Below, in pieces: positions 29,163 to 40,964 of a stretch of 64,000 nt of DNA. Positions within the stretch are counted from its first letter, which is position 1. Every line of letters starts with the position of its first letter. The notes under the pieces were generated by a model. It worked only from the letters and a program-made list of their open reading frames with translations. It was not told the origin of the DNA and searched no databases. The position numbers and the translations under genes were made by a program. This DNA is from Pseudidiomarina aestuarii (GTDB taxonomy: Bacteria > Pseudomonadota > Gammaproteobacteria > Enterobacterales > Alteromonadaceae). Where the stretch lies: contig NZ_PIPR01000001.1 in NCBI RefSeq assembly GCF_003987355.1, positions 62,001-126,000 of the forward strand, in the 5' to 3' direction.

Positions 29163-29226
29163 CGCCGAAATGCTTGTTCTCATAGCGGCAACGCAGTAGA
29201 GTGTAACGATTCAAACAGTTGTTTAA

Positions 29227-31260
<2,034 letters not shown>

Positions 31261-31263
31261 GCG

Positions 31264-32088
31264 ATGACCTCTCGGTACGATCTACATTGTCATAGCAACT
31301 TTTCAGATGGGGCTTTGAGCCCCGCTGATTTGGTCATGCGTGCTGCCGAACGCGAAGTGACTCATTTGGCGCTAACTGACCATGATACTACGGCCGGATT
31401 AGCCGCTGCGGAACACGCAATAGCAGAGCAGCAGCTTGATCTTCAGTTGATTCCTGGCGTTGAAATCACATGTCGTTGGGAAGACTTTGAGATTCATCTC
31501 GTCGCGCTGCAGTTCGATCCCAACGCCGACCGCTTGCAAGATCTGCTGAATCAGCAACAACAACAACGCTTGGCTCGCTTCGAACAGATGTTGGCAAAGC
31601 TGCACAAGGCTGGTTTGCATGTAGAGCTGCCGATATTCAGCCCACATCAAATGCCAACCCGTAAACATTTGGCTGATGCTTTAGTTGAGCAAGAGTGGGT
31701 GAGTTCATTTGATGCGGTGTTTCGACGTTATCTCGGCAAAGGGCAGCTTGCTTATGTGAAAGGTGATTGGGTTCGGCTCGAAGATGCTATTCAGATCGTC
31801 GCGGCAGCGGGCGGTGTCAGTGTTATAGCGCATCCTCATGCGTATCAATTGAGTAACAAGTGGTTACGCCGGTTACTTCAAGAAGCGAAAGATGCGGGTG
31901 TAACGGGCATGGAAGTAGCTGTAGGTCAACAATCCCCCGGGCAACGTGAAGCGCTGGCAACCTTTGCGAATGAACTCGGGCTTTCGGCATCTGCGGGGTC
32001 TGATTTTCATTACCCGTCAAACTGGCGTGATTTGGGTAAAAATATTGTCCTTCCCGAGGCCTGTGTGCCAATATGGCAACATTGGTAA
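31264..32088 (+). CDS. rnm: PHP-domain RNase/phosphoesterase RNase AM
   Basis: A 274-residue PHP-family phosphoesterase homologous to E. coli YciV (RNase AM), a 5'-3' exoribonuclease that matures the 5' ends of rRNAs. Metal ligands are visible in YDLHCHSNFSDGALSPADL, LALTDHDTTAGL, the glutamate segment PGVEITC, VIAHPHAY and SAGSDFHYPSNWRDLG. It starts three bases after fadH and precedes yciO, the E. coli gene order. The ribosome-binding site is weak. Confidence 0.9.
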   Translation: MTSRYDLHCHSNFSDGALSPADLVMRAAEREVTHLALTDHDTTAGLAAAEHAIAEQQLDLQLIPGVEITCRWEDFEIHLVALQFDPNADRLQDLLNQQQQQRLARFEQMLAKLHKAGLHVELPIFSPHQMPTRKHLADALVEQEWVSSFDAVFRRYLGKGQLAYVKGDWVRLEDAIQIVAAAGGVSVIAHPHAYQLSNKWLRRLLQEAKDAGVTGMEVAVGQQSPGQREALATFANELGLSASAGSDFHYPSNWRDLGKNIVLPEACVPIWQHW

Positions 32089-32115
32089 AGCCCATTTCCT
32101 CGGTAATAAAACACT

Positions 32116-32736
32116 ATGAGTCAGTATTTAACGATCCATCCAGAAAATCCGCAGTCGCGACTCATTGAGCAAGCTGTCGCAGCTATCCGTCAGGGCGGTG
32201 TGGTGGTATATCCAACCGACTCTGGTTATGCGATCGGCTGTCGAATTGGTGACAAAAATGCTATGGAACGCATTTGTCGAATTCGCGAAATCGATAAAGA
32301 ACATCACTTTACCTTGATGTGTCGTGATTTGAGTGAGCTGTCTATCTATGCTCGCGTCGACAATCAAGCTTTTCGGTTATTAAAAAATAATACCCCTGGA
32401 CCTTACACCTTTATTTTAGTGGCAACCAAAGAAGTGCCCAAACGTATGCTTAATCCAAAGCGCAAGACCATTGGCATCCGCGTATCGGATGATCCTATTG
32501 TGGTGGCGCTATTGGATGCACTCGGCGAGCCATTGATGTCGACCAGTCTAGTGTTGCAAGGTCGTGACTTTGCAGAGTCCGATCCGTATGAGATTCAAGA
32601 ACAATTAGATCATGCCGTTGATGTCATCATTGACGGTGAACACCGCGGCGAGGAGCCGACTTCCGTCATTGACTTAGCGGATGGAACAGCGAAGGTAATC
32701 CGGGAGGGAGCGGGTGATGTCAGTCGCTTCCTCTGA
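32116..32736 (+). CDS. yciO: YciO (Sua5/YrdC/YciO family protein)
   Basis: A 206-residue protein of the YrdC/Sua5 fold, whose founding members make threonylcarbamoyl-AMP for the t6A tRNA modification. IRQGGVVVYPTDSGYAIGCR, the lysine/arginine-rich nucleotide site and PGPYTFILVATKEVPKRML are typical of the YciO branch rather than TsaC. The exact role of YciO is still less certain than that of TsaC. It overlaps scpA by 20 bases. Confidence 0.9.
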   Translation: MSQYLTIHPENPQSRLIEQAVAAIRQGGVVVYPTDSGYAIGCRIGDKNAMERICRIREIDKEHHFTLMCRDLSELSIYARVDNQAFRLLKNNTPGPYTFILVATKEVPKRMLNPKRKTIGIRVSDDPIVVALLDALGEPLMSTSLVLQGRDFAESDPYEIQEQLDHAVDVIIDGEHRGEEPTSVIDLADGTAKVIREGAGDVSRFL

Positions 32737-33556
32737 GCCACTGCAGCAGTCGCTGCCGCTTGGTTTTGTGCGCGGCGAACCGGTTATCGACAAACCGGAA
32801 GACCTCTATATTCCACCGGATGCATTGGAACTGATTCTCGAGAGTTTTTCGGGACCCATGGATTTGCTGCTGTATCTGATTCGGCGCCAAAAGCTCGATA
32901 TTGTCGATTTACCCATTCTGCCGATTACCAAGCAATACATGACGTATGTCGACATGATGAAGGAGTTAAAGCTCGAGCTGGCTGCTGATTACTTGGTCAT
33001 GGCTGCCATGTTGGCCGAGATTAAAAGTCGAATGTTGCTGCCACGTCCTGCGGCGATCGAAGACGAAGAATTGGATCCGCGCGCTGAACTCGTACGACGA
33101 TTACAAGAGTATGAAGCGATTCGACAAGGTGCACAGCATTTAGATGCCTTGCCTCAAATCGGGCGAGATGAATTTGTGGCACACGCGCATACGGATGCCC
33201 AAGAACATGTTCAAACAGTGCTGCCGGAAGTAGCCCTAGCAGAACTTGCGTTGGCGTTTGCCCAGGCACTGGCGCATGCAGAGCTGCAACATCACCACCA
33301 AGTCCATCGAGAGAAACTGTCGACTCGCGCCCGCATGAGTCGAATTTTAGATCTATTGCAAAGTAAACAACGGCTTGCTTTTCATGAGCTCTTTGAGACT
33401 GCAGAGGGCCGCCAGGGAGTTGTGGTTAGCTTTCTAGCAATACTTGAGTTAGTCAAAGAGGCATTGATTGATGTGGTTCAAATTGATGCCTATAGTGCCA
33501 TTCATATAGCTGTTGCGAACCGAACAACAGGTGCCTATGCAGAAGCATCAACTTAA
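32717..33556 (+). CDS. scpA: Segregation and condensation protein A
   Basis: The kleisin subunit that bridges SMC heads in the Smc-ScpAB condensin. The product is 279 residues from the ATG at 32717; a GTG one codon earlier is possible, with GGGAGG upstream. The kleisin N-terminal domain reads ESFSGPMDLLLYLIRRQKLD, and the C-terminal winged helix includes RARMSRILDLLQSKQRLAFH. An extra N-terminal stretch of about 35 residues is present. It overlaps yciO by 20 bases and scpB by 20 bases, a tightly coupled cluster. An smc gene is not in the window. Confidence 0.93.
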   Translation: MSVASSEPLQQSLPLGFVRGEPVIDKPEDLYIPPDALELILESFSGPMDLLLYLIRRQKLDIVDLPILPITKQYMTYVDMMKELKLELAADYLVMAAMLAEIKSRMLLPRPAAIEDEELDPRAELVRRLQEYEAIRQGAQHLDALPQIGRDEFVAHAHTDAQEHVQTVLPEVALAELALAFAQALAHAELQHHHQVHREKLSTRARMSRILDLLQSKQRLAFHELFETAEGRQGVVVSFLAILELVKEALIDVVQIDAYSAIHIAVANRTTGAYAEAST

Positions 33557-34118
33557 ACAAGTCATCGAAGCCTTACTCTTTGTCGCTGAACAACCGCTGA
33601 CTGAATCGCAGTTGGCAGAGCAGGTCGAGTCACAGCAAATTACCAAAAAGCAGATACGAGACGTTCTGGATGAATTGCAGCGCGATTATCAAGAGCGTGG
33701 CGTGCAGTTGCGAAAAGTCGCTTCCGGTTATAGATTTCAGACGCGAGCCGAATTGGGTGATATAATCAGCAACCTGTGGCAGGAGAAGCCAACTAAGTAT
33801 TCACAGGCACTCCTCGAAACCCTTGCACTCATAGCTTATCGCCAGCCAATTACACGCGGTGATATCGAAGAAATTCGGGGGGTTAGTGTAAGCTCACAGA
33901 TTATGAAAACACTACAGGAACGTGGTTGGATTAAAGTCGTTGGGCAGCGTGAAGTCCCGGGGCGCCCTCAACTTTATGCAACGACGCCTGAATTTTTAGA
34001 TTATTTTAGTTTGCAGGACTTAGCCGAGTTACCTGATATCCCAGAGCCGCCCAGTCAGGTGAAGGATGCAGGGCAAAGCACTCAGATAACCGCTGCGACA
34101 GCGACAGAAACAGAGTAG
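33537..34118 (+). CDS. scpB: Segregation and condensation protein B
   Basis: The winged-helix partner of ScpA in the Smc-ScpAB complex, 193 residues from the ATG at 33537; a TTG start eight codons earlier is possible. Two winged-helix domains are visible: [20 protein letters not shown] and [20 protein letters not shown] followed by [20 protein letters not shown]. It overlaps scpA by 20 bases, and rluB follows within ten bases. Confidence 0.94.
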   Translation: MQKHQLKQVIEALLFVAEQPLTESQLAEQVESQQITKKQIRDVLDELQRDYQERGVQLRKVASGYRFQTRAELGDIISNLWQEKPTKYSQALLETLALIAYRQPITRGDIEEIRGVSVSSQIMKTLQERGWIKVVGQREVPGRPQLYATTPEFLDYFSLQDLAELPDIPEPPSQVKDAGQSTQITAATATETE

Positions 34119-34126
34119 ACATGCCC

Positions 34127-35005
34127 ATGAGTGAAAAATTACAGAAAGTATTGGCCCGTTCGGGTCATGGATCCCGCCGTGAATTAGAAGCCAAAATTGC
34201 AGCTGGTAGAGTGAGTGTCGATGGTCGTGTTGCCACTTTAGGCGAGCGTATTGATACCAACGCTATGGTTCGAATTGATGGCCACGAAGTCACAATTAAG
34301 CCTCCAGAAGATGTGGTTTGCCGGGTGATCATGTATCACAAACCAGAAGGCGAACTGTGTACGCGTCGCGATCCTGAAGGGCGGCCAACGGTCTACGACG
34401 GCCTTCCACGTATGCAAGGTTCGCGCTGGGTAGCGGTGGGTCGATTAGACGTAAACACGTCAGGACTTCTGCTGTTTACCACCGATGGCGAGCTCGCCAA
34501 TCGGTTAATGCACCCCGGTCACCAAATCGAGCGTGAATATGCTGTGCGCGTATTTGGTGAAGTCGATGATGCCATGATCAAACGCTTATTAAAGGGTGTG
34601 CAGCTGGAGGACGGACCGGCTTCATTTAAGTCGATTCAGCGTGGTGGCGGCGAAGGCATGAACCAATGGTATCACGTGGTTCTCACTGAAGGCCGTAACC
34701 GAGAAGTACGTCGTCTGTGGGAATCGCAAGGGATGCAAGTAAGCCGCTTAATGCGGGTTCGCTATGGCAACATCAAACTCGAACAAGGCTTACCACAAAG
34801 CGGTTGGGGTGAACTGAAATTGCCGGAGATAAACTATTTGCGTGAGCTGGTGGGACTCCCCCCAGAGCAACGTACGTTCGTCGATCCGCGCCAAAATGAA
34901 ACACGCCAAAAGCGCTACTCCCGAGCCCGTCGAAATCAGACTCAGCGTCTGCAACAAGCCCGCAAAGTAAGTCGCGACACTCGGCAATCAACGAAAAAGC
35001 GTTAA
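34127..35005 (+). CDS. rluB: 23S rRNA pseudouridine(2605) synthase RluB
   Basis: A 292-residue pseudouridine synthase (RsuA/RluB family) that modifies U2605 of 23S rRNA. It has an N-terminal S4 RNA-binding domain ([20 protein letters not shown]) and the catalytic aspartate in [20 protein letters not shown] (D108). The basic C-terminal tail ([19 protein letters not shown]) is the RluB type. I prefer the ATG at 34127, which matches the E. coli start and is better spaced from GAGTAG, over the one at 34121. Confidence 0.94.
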   Translation: MSEKLQKVLARSGHGSRRELEAKIAAGRVSVDGRVATLGERIDTNAMVRIDGHEVTIKPPEDVVCRVIMYHKPEGELCTRRDPEGRPTVYDGLPRMQGSRWVAVGRLDVNTSGLLLFTTDGELANRLMHPGHQIEREYAVRVFGEVDDAMIKRLLKGVQLEDGPASFKSIQRGGGEGMNQWYHVVLTEGRNREVRRLWESQGMQVSRLMRVRYGNIKLEQGLPQSGWGELKLPEINYLRELVGLPPEQRTFVDPRQNETRQKRYSRARRNQTQRLQQARKVSRDTRQSTKKR

Positions 35006-36022
35006 ATGCTCTGTCCAGACTGGAGTTTACCTGGGCCACTACTTGCGTTGTGGCCCTTTCGTATCGACGTTTGGCGCGAGCAAGCGCGGCCGATTCAACG
35101 TCAACTGACCGATTTCTTGGTGGAAGTCCAAGCGCATCATCCAGTGCTCATGGGTGTGCATCCGCGTGAGCTATCTCGTGCTTCGCGATTCTTGCCGACC
35201 ACTATTCAAACCATTCCTCTTCGCTACAATGATGCGTGGCCACGTGATATTGGGCCAGTGTGGACACAAACGCCATCTGGAATTCAAGCACATGACTTTC
35301 AGTTTTCCGCATGGAATGGGCTCTACCCTAATATGGCGGCTGATCAAACTTTTGTGCGTGAGCTCAGTGCGCGTTTCGGCTGGCGACGTATCGCCCATCA
35401 AACGATTCTTGAAGGCGGAGCAGTGAACAGTAATGGTGCTGGTGTGGTGTGTTGGAGTCGCAGCAGTATCGAGCGCAATAATGGGCTCAATGGAGCTTCT
35501 AGCGTTGCGAGAAGTCGCATTCAACAGGCGTTAGAAAAGACTATCAACGCAACCCATCATCTCTGGTTCAATTCGACTTATGCTGCTGATGAGACGGGTG
35601 GCCATGTCGATAACATGGCGCAGTTTCTGACGCCGGAGTGGCTCGCAATCGATACTAATGTGCGGCAGAGTGATGCTGCCATTCTTGCGCAGTTACCGAC
35701 CTCTATTAAAATTCTCGAACTGCCACCAACGTGCTCGTTTCAACCGAGTCCTGGTCTCTTTAGCAGTGTGCAGCGTCGTGCCGGTGTGATGCGTCGCGGC
35801 AGCAAGCCCTTGTTAAGTAGCTACGTAAACTTTGTCCGAACGCCAACAGCCGTGTTTGTGCCTCAATTTGGCCGTGCTGATGATGCCGAGGCAGTTCGGC
35901 TAATCCGCTCGGCAGTACCTCACCTTGCGGTCGTGCCCGTTGCTGCAGATGAGATGATTGCGGGCGGCGGTGGACCGCACTGTATGACCTTACCGCTGCC
36001 CCTGTTGCACCGACCCGCTTAA
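35006..36022 (+). CDS. Agmatine deiminase family protein
   Basis: A 338-residue guanidine-modifying enzyme of the peptidyl-arginine-deiminase/agmatine-iminohydrolase family, which converts agmatine to N-carbamoylputrescine. Catalytic segments are visible: RYNDAWPRDIGPVW, QTILEGGAVNSNG, DETGGHVDN (Glu/Asp and His) and the nucleophile cysteine in AGGGGPHCMTLPLP. It is shorter than typical AguA (about 365 residues). It starts directly after the rluB stop with no obvious ribosome-binding site, suggesting translational coupling. The partner N-carbamoylputrescine amidohydrolase gene is absent here, so the exact substrate is not fixed. Confidence 0.88.
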   Translation: MLCPDWSLPGPLLALWPFRIDVWREQARPIQRQLTDFLVEVQAHHPVLMGVHPRELSRASRFLPTTIQTIPLRYNDAWPRDIGPVWTQTPSGIQAHDFQFSAWNGLYPNMAADQTFVRELSARFGWRRIAHQTILEGGAVNSNGAGVVCWSRSSIERNNGLNGASSVARSRIQQALEKTINATHHLWFNSTYAADETGGHVDNMAQFLTPEWLAIDTNVRQSDAAILAQLPTSIKILELPPTCSFQPSPGLFSSVQRRAGVMRRGSKPLLSSYVNFVRTPTAVFVPQFGRADDAEAVRLIRSAVPHLAVVPVAADEMIAGGGGPHCMTLPLPLLHRPA

Positions 36023-36031
36023 CCATTGCTC

Positions 36032-36772
36032 TTATTTGATCAGGAAGACCACTTCAATTTGAGCTTGAATATCCGATTGACCCGGCATCGAGACATCGGC
36101 ACTAGCCATACGCATGCTCTCCATTCGAAATGCTGGCTGTGGTGCTGAAGAATGCTCGGAGATTCGAATTATTTTACCTAAAGTAACGTCTCCACTCGCG
36201 GCGAGGATTTCGGCTTTACTGCGCGCATCATCAATGGCTAACCGTAGTGCTTCTGCATAATGCTTACTGGGGTCGCTAACTCGATAGTTAGCTGATTGGA
36301 TTGCGGACACTCCCGCGGCCAAAGATTGGTCGAGAACTTGATCATAAGCACTCGGGTCACGCATAGTGACTTCTATAGTACGTGTTACGGAGTAGCCTCG
36401 AATACGTGGTTTTGAGCGGTCATCCGAGTAATCGTAAAGTGGTTGTGCTTGAACCGCAAACGAGCGAACGTCATTGGTTTCAATGTTGGCTTGTGAGAGC
36501 GTCTCTAATACCTTTGCAGTGACTTCATCCACGGCTGTTTTAAGGGGGGCTACGGTGTCACCTTCGCGGGTAATGACTAACGTGAAGCTCAGTACATCAG
36601 GGATGGCATAGGTGGTGCCAGTACCGGATACGCGAATAGATTGCTCTGTGTTGCTAGCATCGAAGCTGGCGTGCGGGCTAGAAGTATTCGGCATGCAACC
36701 CGTCAAAATAAGCACAGTAGCAACGGGAAGCAGCACCATAGCACTGATATTTTTGGTAAAGTAACTCGACAT
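36032..36772 (-). CDS. SIMPL-domain (DUF541) lipoprotein
   Basis: A 246-residue protein with a lipoprotein signal (VLILTGC, cysteine at residue 26) and a SIMPL/DUF541 domain: SIRVSGTGTTYAIPDVLSFT, then VTAKVLETLSQANIETNDVR and the C-terminal SKAEILAASGDVTLGKIIRI. SIMPL proteins are periplasmic or outer-membrane proteins that oligomerise; the E. coli member YggE lowers oxidative stress by an unclear mechanism. GGAG lies 5 bases before the ATG. It is convergent with the agmatine deiminase gene and divergent from recX. Confidence 0.9.
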   Translation of the reverse strand: MSSYFTKNISAMVLLPVATVLILTGCMPNTSSPHASFDASNTEQSIRVSGTGTTYAIPDVLSFTLVITREGDTVAPLKTAVDEVTAKVLETLSQANIETNDVRSFAVQAQPLYDYSDDRSKPRIRGYSVTRTIEVTMRDPSAYDQVLDQSLAAGVSAIQSANYRVSDPSKHYAEALRLAIDDARSKAEILAASGDVTLGKIIRISEHSSAPQPAFRMESMRMASADVSMPGQSDIQAQIEVVFLIK

Positions 36773-36863
36773 TAGTTCTCCGACGTTTCAGTTTGAGTCT
36801 AGTGAATAGGATAGCTCACTACCGCTTTTTGTGACTGTAAACGCTGCGTAAAGGTACCATTTC

Positions 36864-37328
36864 ATGACTTCAGATGAGCAACAAGCAAAAGATGTGGTGT
36901 TGCGCCTGTTGGCGCGACGCGAACACAGTGCGCAGGAACTTAAGCAAAAACTGCGTCAACGCGGATTCGCGGATACCATTTGCGATACAGTGCTAACGCT
37001 AGCGCAAGCGAACAACTGGCAAAGTGATGAGCGCTTTGCTGAGGCGTGGTTGCGCCACAGCCTTGCCAACGGCGATGGTTTGCAGAAAATAAAAGCGGCG
37101 GCACAGAACAAAGGACTAGATACTGAGCTCGTGGCTAATCTACTGCAGCGGTTAGAGCCGGACTGGAATGATCTCTGTTATCAACGACTGCTAAAAAAAT
37201 TTGGTGATGAGCCACCTGCGGATGCCAAAATGAGAGACCGAATGATGCGCCATTTACTTCAACGCGGTTTCTCCTACAGTGAAATTAAACAGGCATTGAG
37301 TTGGCAAGCAGAGGCAGCGACAGACTAG
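36864..37328 (+). CDS. recX: Regulatory protein RecX
   Basis: A 154-residue helical-repeat protein that caps and inhibits RecA filaments. The three-helix repeats are visible (LLARREHSAQELKQKLRQRG, then SDERFAEAWLRHSLANGDGL and RDRMMRHLLQRGFSYSEIKQ). In most gammaproteobacteria recX directly follows recA; here the upstream neighbour is a divergent SIMPL lipoprotein gene and recA is not in the window. alaS follows after 75 bases, as in E. coli. Confidence 0.93.
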   Translation: MTSDEQQAKDVVLRLLARREHSAQELKQKLRQRGFADTICDTVLTLAQANNWQSDERFAEAWLRHSLANGDGLQKIKAAAQNKGLDTELVANLLQRLEPDWNDLCYQRLLKKFGDEPPADAKMRDRMMRHLLQRGFSYSEIKQALSWQAEAATD

Positions 37329-37403
37329 GCGTCAGTCTCCATTCGTGGTAGTCTTTTCGCCTTAATTTTTCACCCATTGGATGCAAGGTAGTAGGAACAC
37401 GCC

Positions 37404-40001
37404 ATGACCATGACTAGTGCTGAAATACGCGAAGCATTTCTTCAGTTTTTTGCCGAGCGAGGCCACCAACGTGTTGCCTCAGCATCGCTAATTCCTGGCA
37501 ATGACCCAACGTTGTTATTCACCAATGCGGGTATGGTTCCATTTAAGGATGTCTTTCTCGGTGACGAACACCGTGACTATTCACGGGCCACGTCGTCACA
37601 GCGTTGTTTGCGCGCTGGCGGCAAGCATAACGACCTTGAAAATGTGGGCTATACCGCACGCCATCACACGTTTTTTGAAATGCTTGGGAACTTTAGTTTT
37701 GGCGATTATTTCAAGCGTGAAGCCATCCAATACGCGTGGGAGTTTCTGACTGATACGTTGCAATTACCAAAAGAAAAGCTGTGGGTCACGGTCTTTACCG
37801 AGGACGATGAAGCCTACAACATTTGGGCCGATGAAATAGGTGTTCCACGTGATCGTATTTCGCGCATCGGTGCCAAAGACAACTTTTGGGCCATGGGTGA
37901 TACGGGTCCATGCGGTCCTTGCTCTGAAATTTTTTATGACCATGGTGAATCGGTTTGGGGTGGTCCTCCGGGAACACCTGAGGAAGATGGCGACCGCTAT
38001 ATCGAAATTTGGAACCTAGTATTCATGCAATATAACCGTCAGGCTGATGGCACTTTATTACCATTGCCGAAGCCCTCGGTTGATACAGGCATGGGGCTTG
38101 AGCGCATTTCCGCAGTTCTGCAGCATGTGCATAGTAATTACGAAATCGACTTATTCGAAGCTTTAATCAAAGCCGCAGCAAGAATTATTGGAACGACTGA
38201 TTTAAGTAACAAATCACTGCGTGTGATCGCTGATCATATTCGTTCTTGTAGCTTTTTGATTGCCGATGGTGTGCAACCATCGAATGAAGGCCGTGGTTAT
38301 GTATTACGTCGTATTATTCGACGCGCAGTTCGGCATGGCAACATGCTCGGCGCTCCAGCTGGATTCTTTAGCCAATTGGTGCAAGAGCTCTGCACACAAA
38401 TGGGTAGCGCCTATCCTGAGTTAGTGGAGAAGAAGAAAGTCATTCGTGACGCGCTAGCGCGGGAAGAGGAACAGTTCGGCAAAACCCTCGAGCGTGGTTT
38501 GACGATTCTCAATGACGCCCTAGAGACTTTAGATGGACAAGTGATTCCGGGTGATGTCGTATTCAAGCTGTACGATACATTTGGCTTCCCTGTCGACCTT
38601 ACCGCGGATATCGCACGTGAGAAAGAACTCACCATTGATGAAGCCGGCTTTCAAGCAGCGATGGAGCAGCAGCGCCAACGCGCACAACAATCTTCGCAAT
38701 TTGGCGTTGATTATAACGAGCGCCTGAAAAGCTCTGTACGCAGTCAGTTCACTGGTTATGAGCAGACGGACGATGAAAGCGAAGTGGTCGAGTTATTCGC
38801 TGATGGACAGCCCGTGGCGGAACTTGCAGTAGGTCAACAAGGCGTTGTGGTGCTAGCGCAAACGCCATTCTATGCCGAAAGTGGTGGTCAGATTGGTGAC
38901 CGTGGTCGCTTAGTGGCTAATGGTGGCGAGTTTATTGTCGAAGATACTCAGTATATTGGTAAAGCGATAGCGCATCATGGCAAAGCGGCGAGTGCTTTGA
39001 AAGTTGGTGATCGCGTACGCGCTGAAATCGACGCAGAGCGACGCGCGGCGGTCAAGAAGAACCACTCTGCCACGCATCTGTTGCACGCCGCATTACGTAA
39101 TTTACTCGGTGAACACGTGACGCAAAAAGGTTCGTTAGTGACGGCTGATCGTTTGCGTTTCGATTTCTCTCACTTTGAGGCTGTTACAGCAGAGCAATTG
39201 GACGCGATTGAGCGTCAAGTGAATGAAGAAATCTACAAGAATCACGCTTTGCAAACCGCTCACATGCCGATTGAAGAAGCGAAAAAGGCCGGTGCTATGG
39301 CACTGTTCGGGGAGAAATATGATGACGACGTCCGCGTAGTCACTATGGGCGATTTCTCGATGGAGCTGTGCGGTGGAACTCACGTGAGCCGTACTGGCGA
39401 TATCGGTGCTTTCCGGATTGTCAGTGAGGCGGGAATTGCCTCTGGTGTACGTCGTATTGAGGCTGTAACGGGTGCTGGCGCGGTCCGGTTCACGCTGCAA
39501 CAACAGCAGCAGTTGCGTAGTATTGCGATCATGCTGAAAGCAGACATGAATCATGTTTCTGAGCGGGTGCAAGCGCAGCTCGAGCGTAGCAAAGCCCTCG
39601 AGAAGTCGGTCGACGAGTTAAAAGGTCGCCTAGCCAGCCAAGCTGGAAACGATCTGGTCGGTTCAGCGATAGAAATTAATGGTACTAAAGTGATCATCGC
39701 ACAGCTTGATAACGTAGAAAGTAAAGCATTGCGTGAACTTGTTGATGATCTGAAGAATCAAATCGGTTCAGGGGTCGTAGTTCTTGCGGTGGTGAATGAC
39801 GGTAAAGTCAGCCTCATTGTTGGGGTCACAAAAGACTTAACTACCAAAGTTCAAGCGGGTGCCGTAGTGAATGTGGCGGCACAGTGTGTTGGTGGTAAAG
39901 GTGGTGGACGACCTGATTTGGCGCAGGCTGGTGGGTCGGATGCTAGTCAAGTTACAACGGCTCTAGAGGCCGCGAGAGCGCATCTCGAGTCGATATTGTA
40001 A
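37404..40001 (+). CDS. alaS: Alanine--tRNA ligase
   Basis: Class II aminoacyl-tRNA synthetase, 865 residues, charging tRNA-Ala. The catalytic core begins [20 protein letters not shown] and contains [20 protein letters not shown]. The editing domain carries the zinc motif [13 protein letters not shown] (HxxxH near residue 554) and CGGTH near 655. The C-terminal C-Ala domain ends [19 protein letters not shown] lies 7 bases before the ATG. csrA follows after 161 bases with its own promoter. Confidence 0.98.
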   Translation: MTMTSAEIREAFLQFFAERGHQRVASASLIPGNDPTLLFTNAGMVPFKDVFLGDEHRDYSRATSSQRCLRAGGKHNDLENVGYTARHHTFFEMLGNFSFGDYFKREAIQYAWEFLTDTLQLPKEKLWVTVFTEDDEAYNIWADEIGVPRDRISRIGAKDNFWAMGDTGPCGPCSEIFYDHGESVWGGPPGTPEEDGDRYIEIWNLVFMQYNRQADGTLLPLPKPSVDTGMGLERISAVLQHVHSNYEIDLFEALIKAAARIIGTTDLSNKSLRVIADHIRSCSFLIADGVQPSNEGRGYVLRRIIRRAVRHGNMLGAPAGFFSQLVQELCTQMGSAYPELVEKKKVIRDALAREEEQFGKTLERGLTILNDALETLDGQVIPGDVVFKLYDTFGFPVDLTADIAREKELTIDEAGFQAAMEQQRQRAQQSSQFGVDYNERLKSSVRSQFTGYEQTDDESEVVELFADGQPVAELAVGQQGVVVLAQTPFYAESGGQIGDRGRLVANGGEFIVEDTQYIGKAIAHHGKAASALKVGDRVRAEIDAERRAAVKKNHSATHLLHAALRNLLGEHVTQKGSLVTADRLRFDFSHFEAVTAEQLDAIERQVNEEIYKNHALQTAHMPIEEAKKAGAMALFGEKYDDDVRVVTMGDFSMELCGGTHVSRTGDIGAFRIVSEAGIASGVRRIEAVTGAGAVRFTLQQQQQLRSIAIMLKADMNHVSERVQAQLERSKALEKSVDELKGRLASQAGNDLVGSAIEINGTKVIIAQLDNVESKALRELVDDLKNQIGSGVVVLAVVNDGKVSLIVGVTKDLTTKVQAGAVVNVAAQCVGGKGGGRPDLAQAGGSDASQVTTALEAARAHLESIL

Positions 40002-40027
40002 ATACCAGTGATTCGGAATAATTAGGC

Positions 40028-40056
40028 TTGTACACAAGTGTCTTAGCGATTAGGAT
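40028..40056 (+). promoter_or_regulatory. Promoter of csrA
   Basis: TTGTAC (40028-40033) and TAGGAT (40051-40056) are separated by 17 bases in the 161-base alaS-csrA gap. Further starts are likely, as csrA usually has several promoters. Confidence 0.55.
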
Positions 40057-40162
40057 ATAACAATCGCTATAACAATTAAAATGACGAAAGCGAGTAGTGC
40101 GATCGATGAATATAGTCTACGCTTTCATCGTACAGGAACCGAAGTAGGGAAGGAGCAGGCAA

Positions 40163-40354
40163 ATGTTGATCTTAACCCGTAGAGTGGGTGAAACCTTGAT
40201 GATTGGCGACGAGGTTACAGTCACCGTATTGGGTGTAAAAGGCAACCAAGTGCGCATTGGTGTCAATGCGCCGAAAGATGTCTCAGTACACCGCGAAGAA
40301 ATTTATATGCGAATTCAAGCGGAGCATGCCGACAACAACTCCGAGAATAAGTAA
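40163..40354 (+). CDS. csrA: Carbon storage regulator CsrA (RsmA)
   Basis: A 63-residue post-transcriptional regulator that binds GGA motifs in mRNA leaders. [20 protein letters not shown] and [20 protein letters not shown] are the conserved RNA-binding strands and helix. AAGGAG precedes the ATG and could itself be a CsrA target (autoregulation, inference). The position between alaS and tRNA-Ser is the gammaproteobacterial standard. Any partner sRNAs lie outside the window. Confidence 0.98.
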   Translation: MLILTRRVGETLMIGDEVTVTVLGVKGNQVRIGVNAPKDVSVHREEIYMRIQAEHADNNSENK

Positions 40355-40365
40355 TTCCCTGCATC

Positions 40366-40397
40366 AAAAAGCTGACACACATGTTGTCAGCTTTTTT
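40366..40397 (+). terminator. Terminator of csrA
   Basis: AAAAAGCTGACA/TGTCAGCTTTTT with a 7-base loop and a T-run. Confidence 0.92.
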
Positions 40398-40490
40398 GAT
40401 CGTATTCTTAGTTAAACAAGCCTTTGTGCCCGATAATCCATCGAAGTGTTTAAAAATCCCACAAACAGTACCCGGTTCGGAAAAAATCGT

Positions 40491-40518
40491 TTGACATTAT
40501 TGTCGTTGCCGCTATCAT
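40491..40518 (+). promoter_or_regulatory. Promoter of the tRNA-Ser/tRNA-Arg genes
   Basis: A consensus TTGACA (40491-40496) and TATCAT (40513-40518) separated by 16 bases, 18 bases before tRNA-Ser. Confidence 0.85.
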
Positions 40519-40536
40519 TCATCGCCACAAGTAAGT

Positions 40537-40629
40537 GGTGAGGTGGCCGAGTGGCTGAAGGCGCTCCCCTGCTAAGGGAGTATAGGGTTTGTAGCTCTAT
40601 CGAGGGTTCGAATCCCTCCCTCACCGCCA
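40537..40629 (+). tRNA. tRNA-Ser (anticodon GCT)
   Basis: A 93-base gene starting GGTGAGGTGGCCGAGTGG and ending CCTCACCGCCA with encoded CCA. The anticodon loop CTGCTAA gives GCT, reading AGC/AGU serine codons. A long variable arm (TATAGGGTTTGTAGCTCTAT) is present. Confidence 0.97.
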
Positions 40630-40648
40630 GCTTTTAACGACAGACAAC

Positions 40649-40725
40649 GCACTCGTAGCTCAATTGGATAGAGTACTCGGCTACGAACCGAGCGGTTGGA
40701 GGTTCAAGTCCTCCCGAGTGCGCCA
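40649..40725 (+). tRNA. tRNA-Arg (anticodon ACG), copy 1
   Basis: A 77-base gene with acceptor GCACTCG/CGAGTGC, anticodon loop CTACGAA (ACG, with A34 presumably converted to inosine by TadA), T-loop GGTTCAAGTCC and encoded CCA. It lies 19 bases after tRNA-Ser and is identical to copy 2. Confidence 0.97.
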
Positions 40726-40750
40726 GTCGTTAACCACAGTTTTTAGATAC

Positions 40751-40827
40751 GCACTCGTAGCTCAATTGGATAGAGTACTCGGCTACGAACCGAGCGGTTG
40801 GAGGTTCAAGTCCTCCCGAGTGCGCCA
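40751..40827 (+). tRNA. tRNA-Arg (anticodon ACG), copy 2
   Basis: Identical over all 77 bases to the tRNA-Arg at 40649, 25 bases downstream of it. The cluster matches the E. coli serV-argV arrangement behind csrA. Confidence 0.97.
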
Positions 40828-40964
40828 TCTACTCCTCCTATAGTTTCTATCTATAATTGCTATATCTCGTCCAAACTTTTTCCTCAGCCAAGTTGTGCTA
40901 TTCTGATATCAGATTTTCATAAATTTTGTTTGCTAATAAGTACTTGCTAAGGAAGTGTCGCAGC

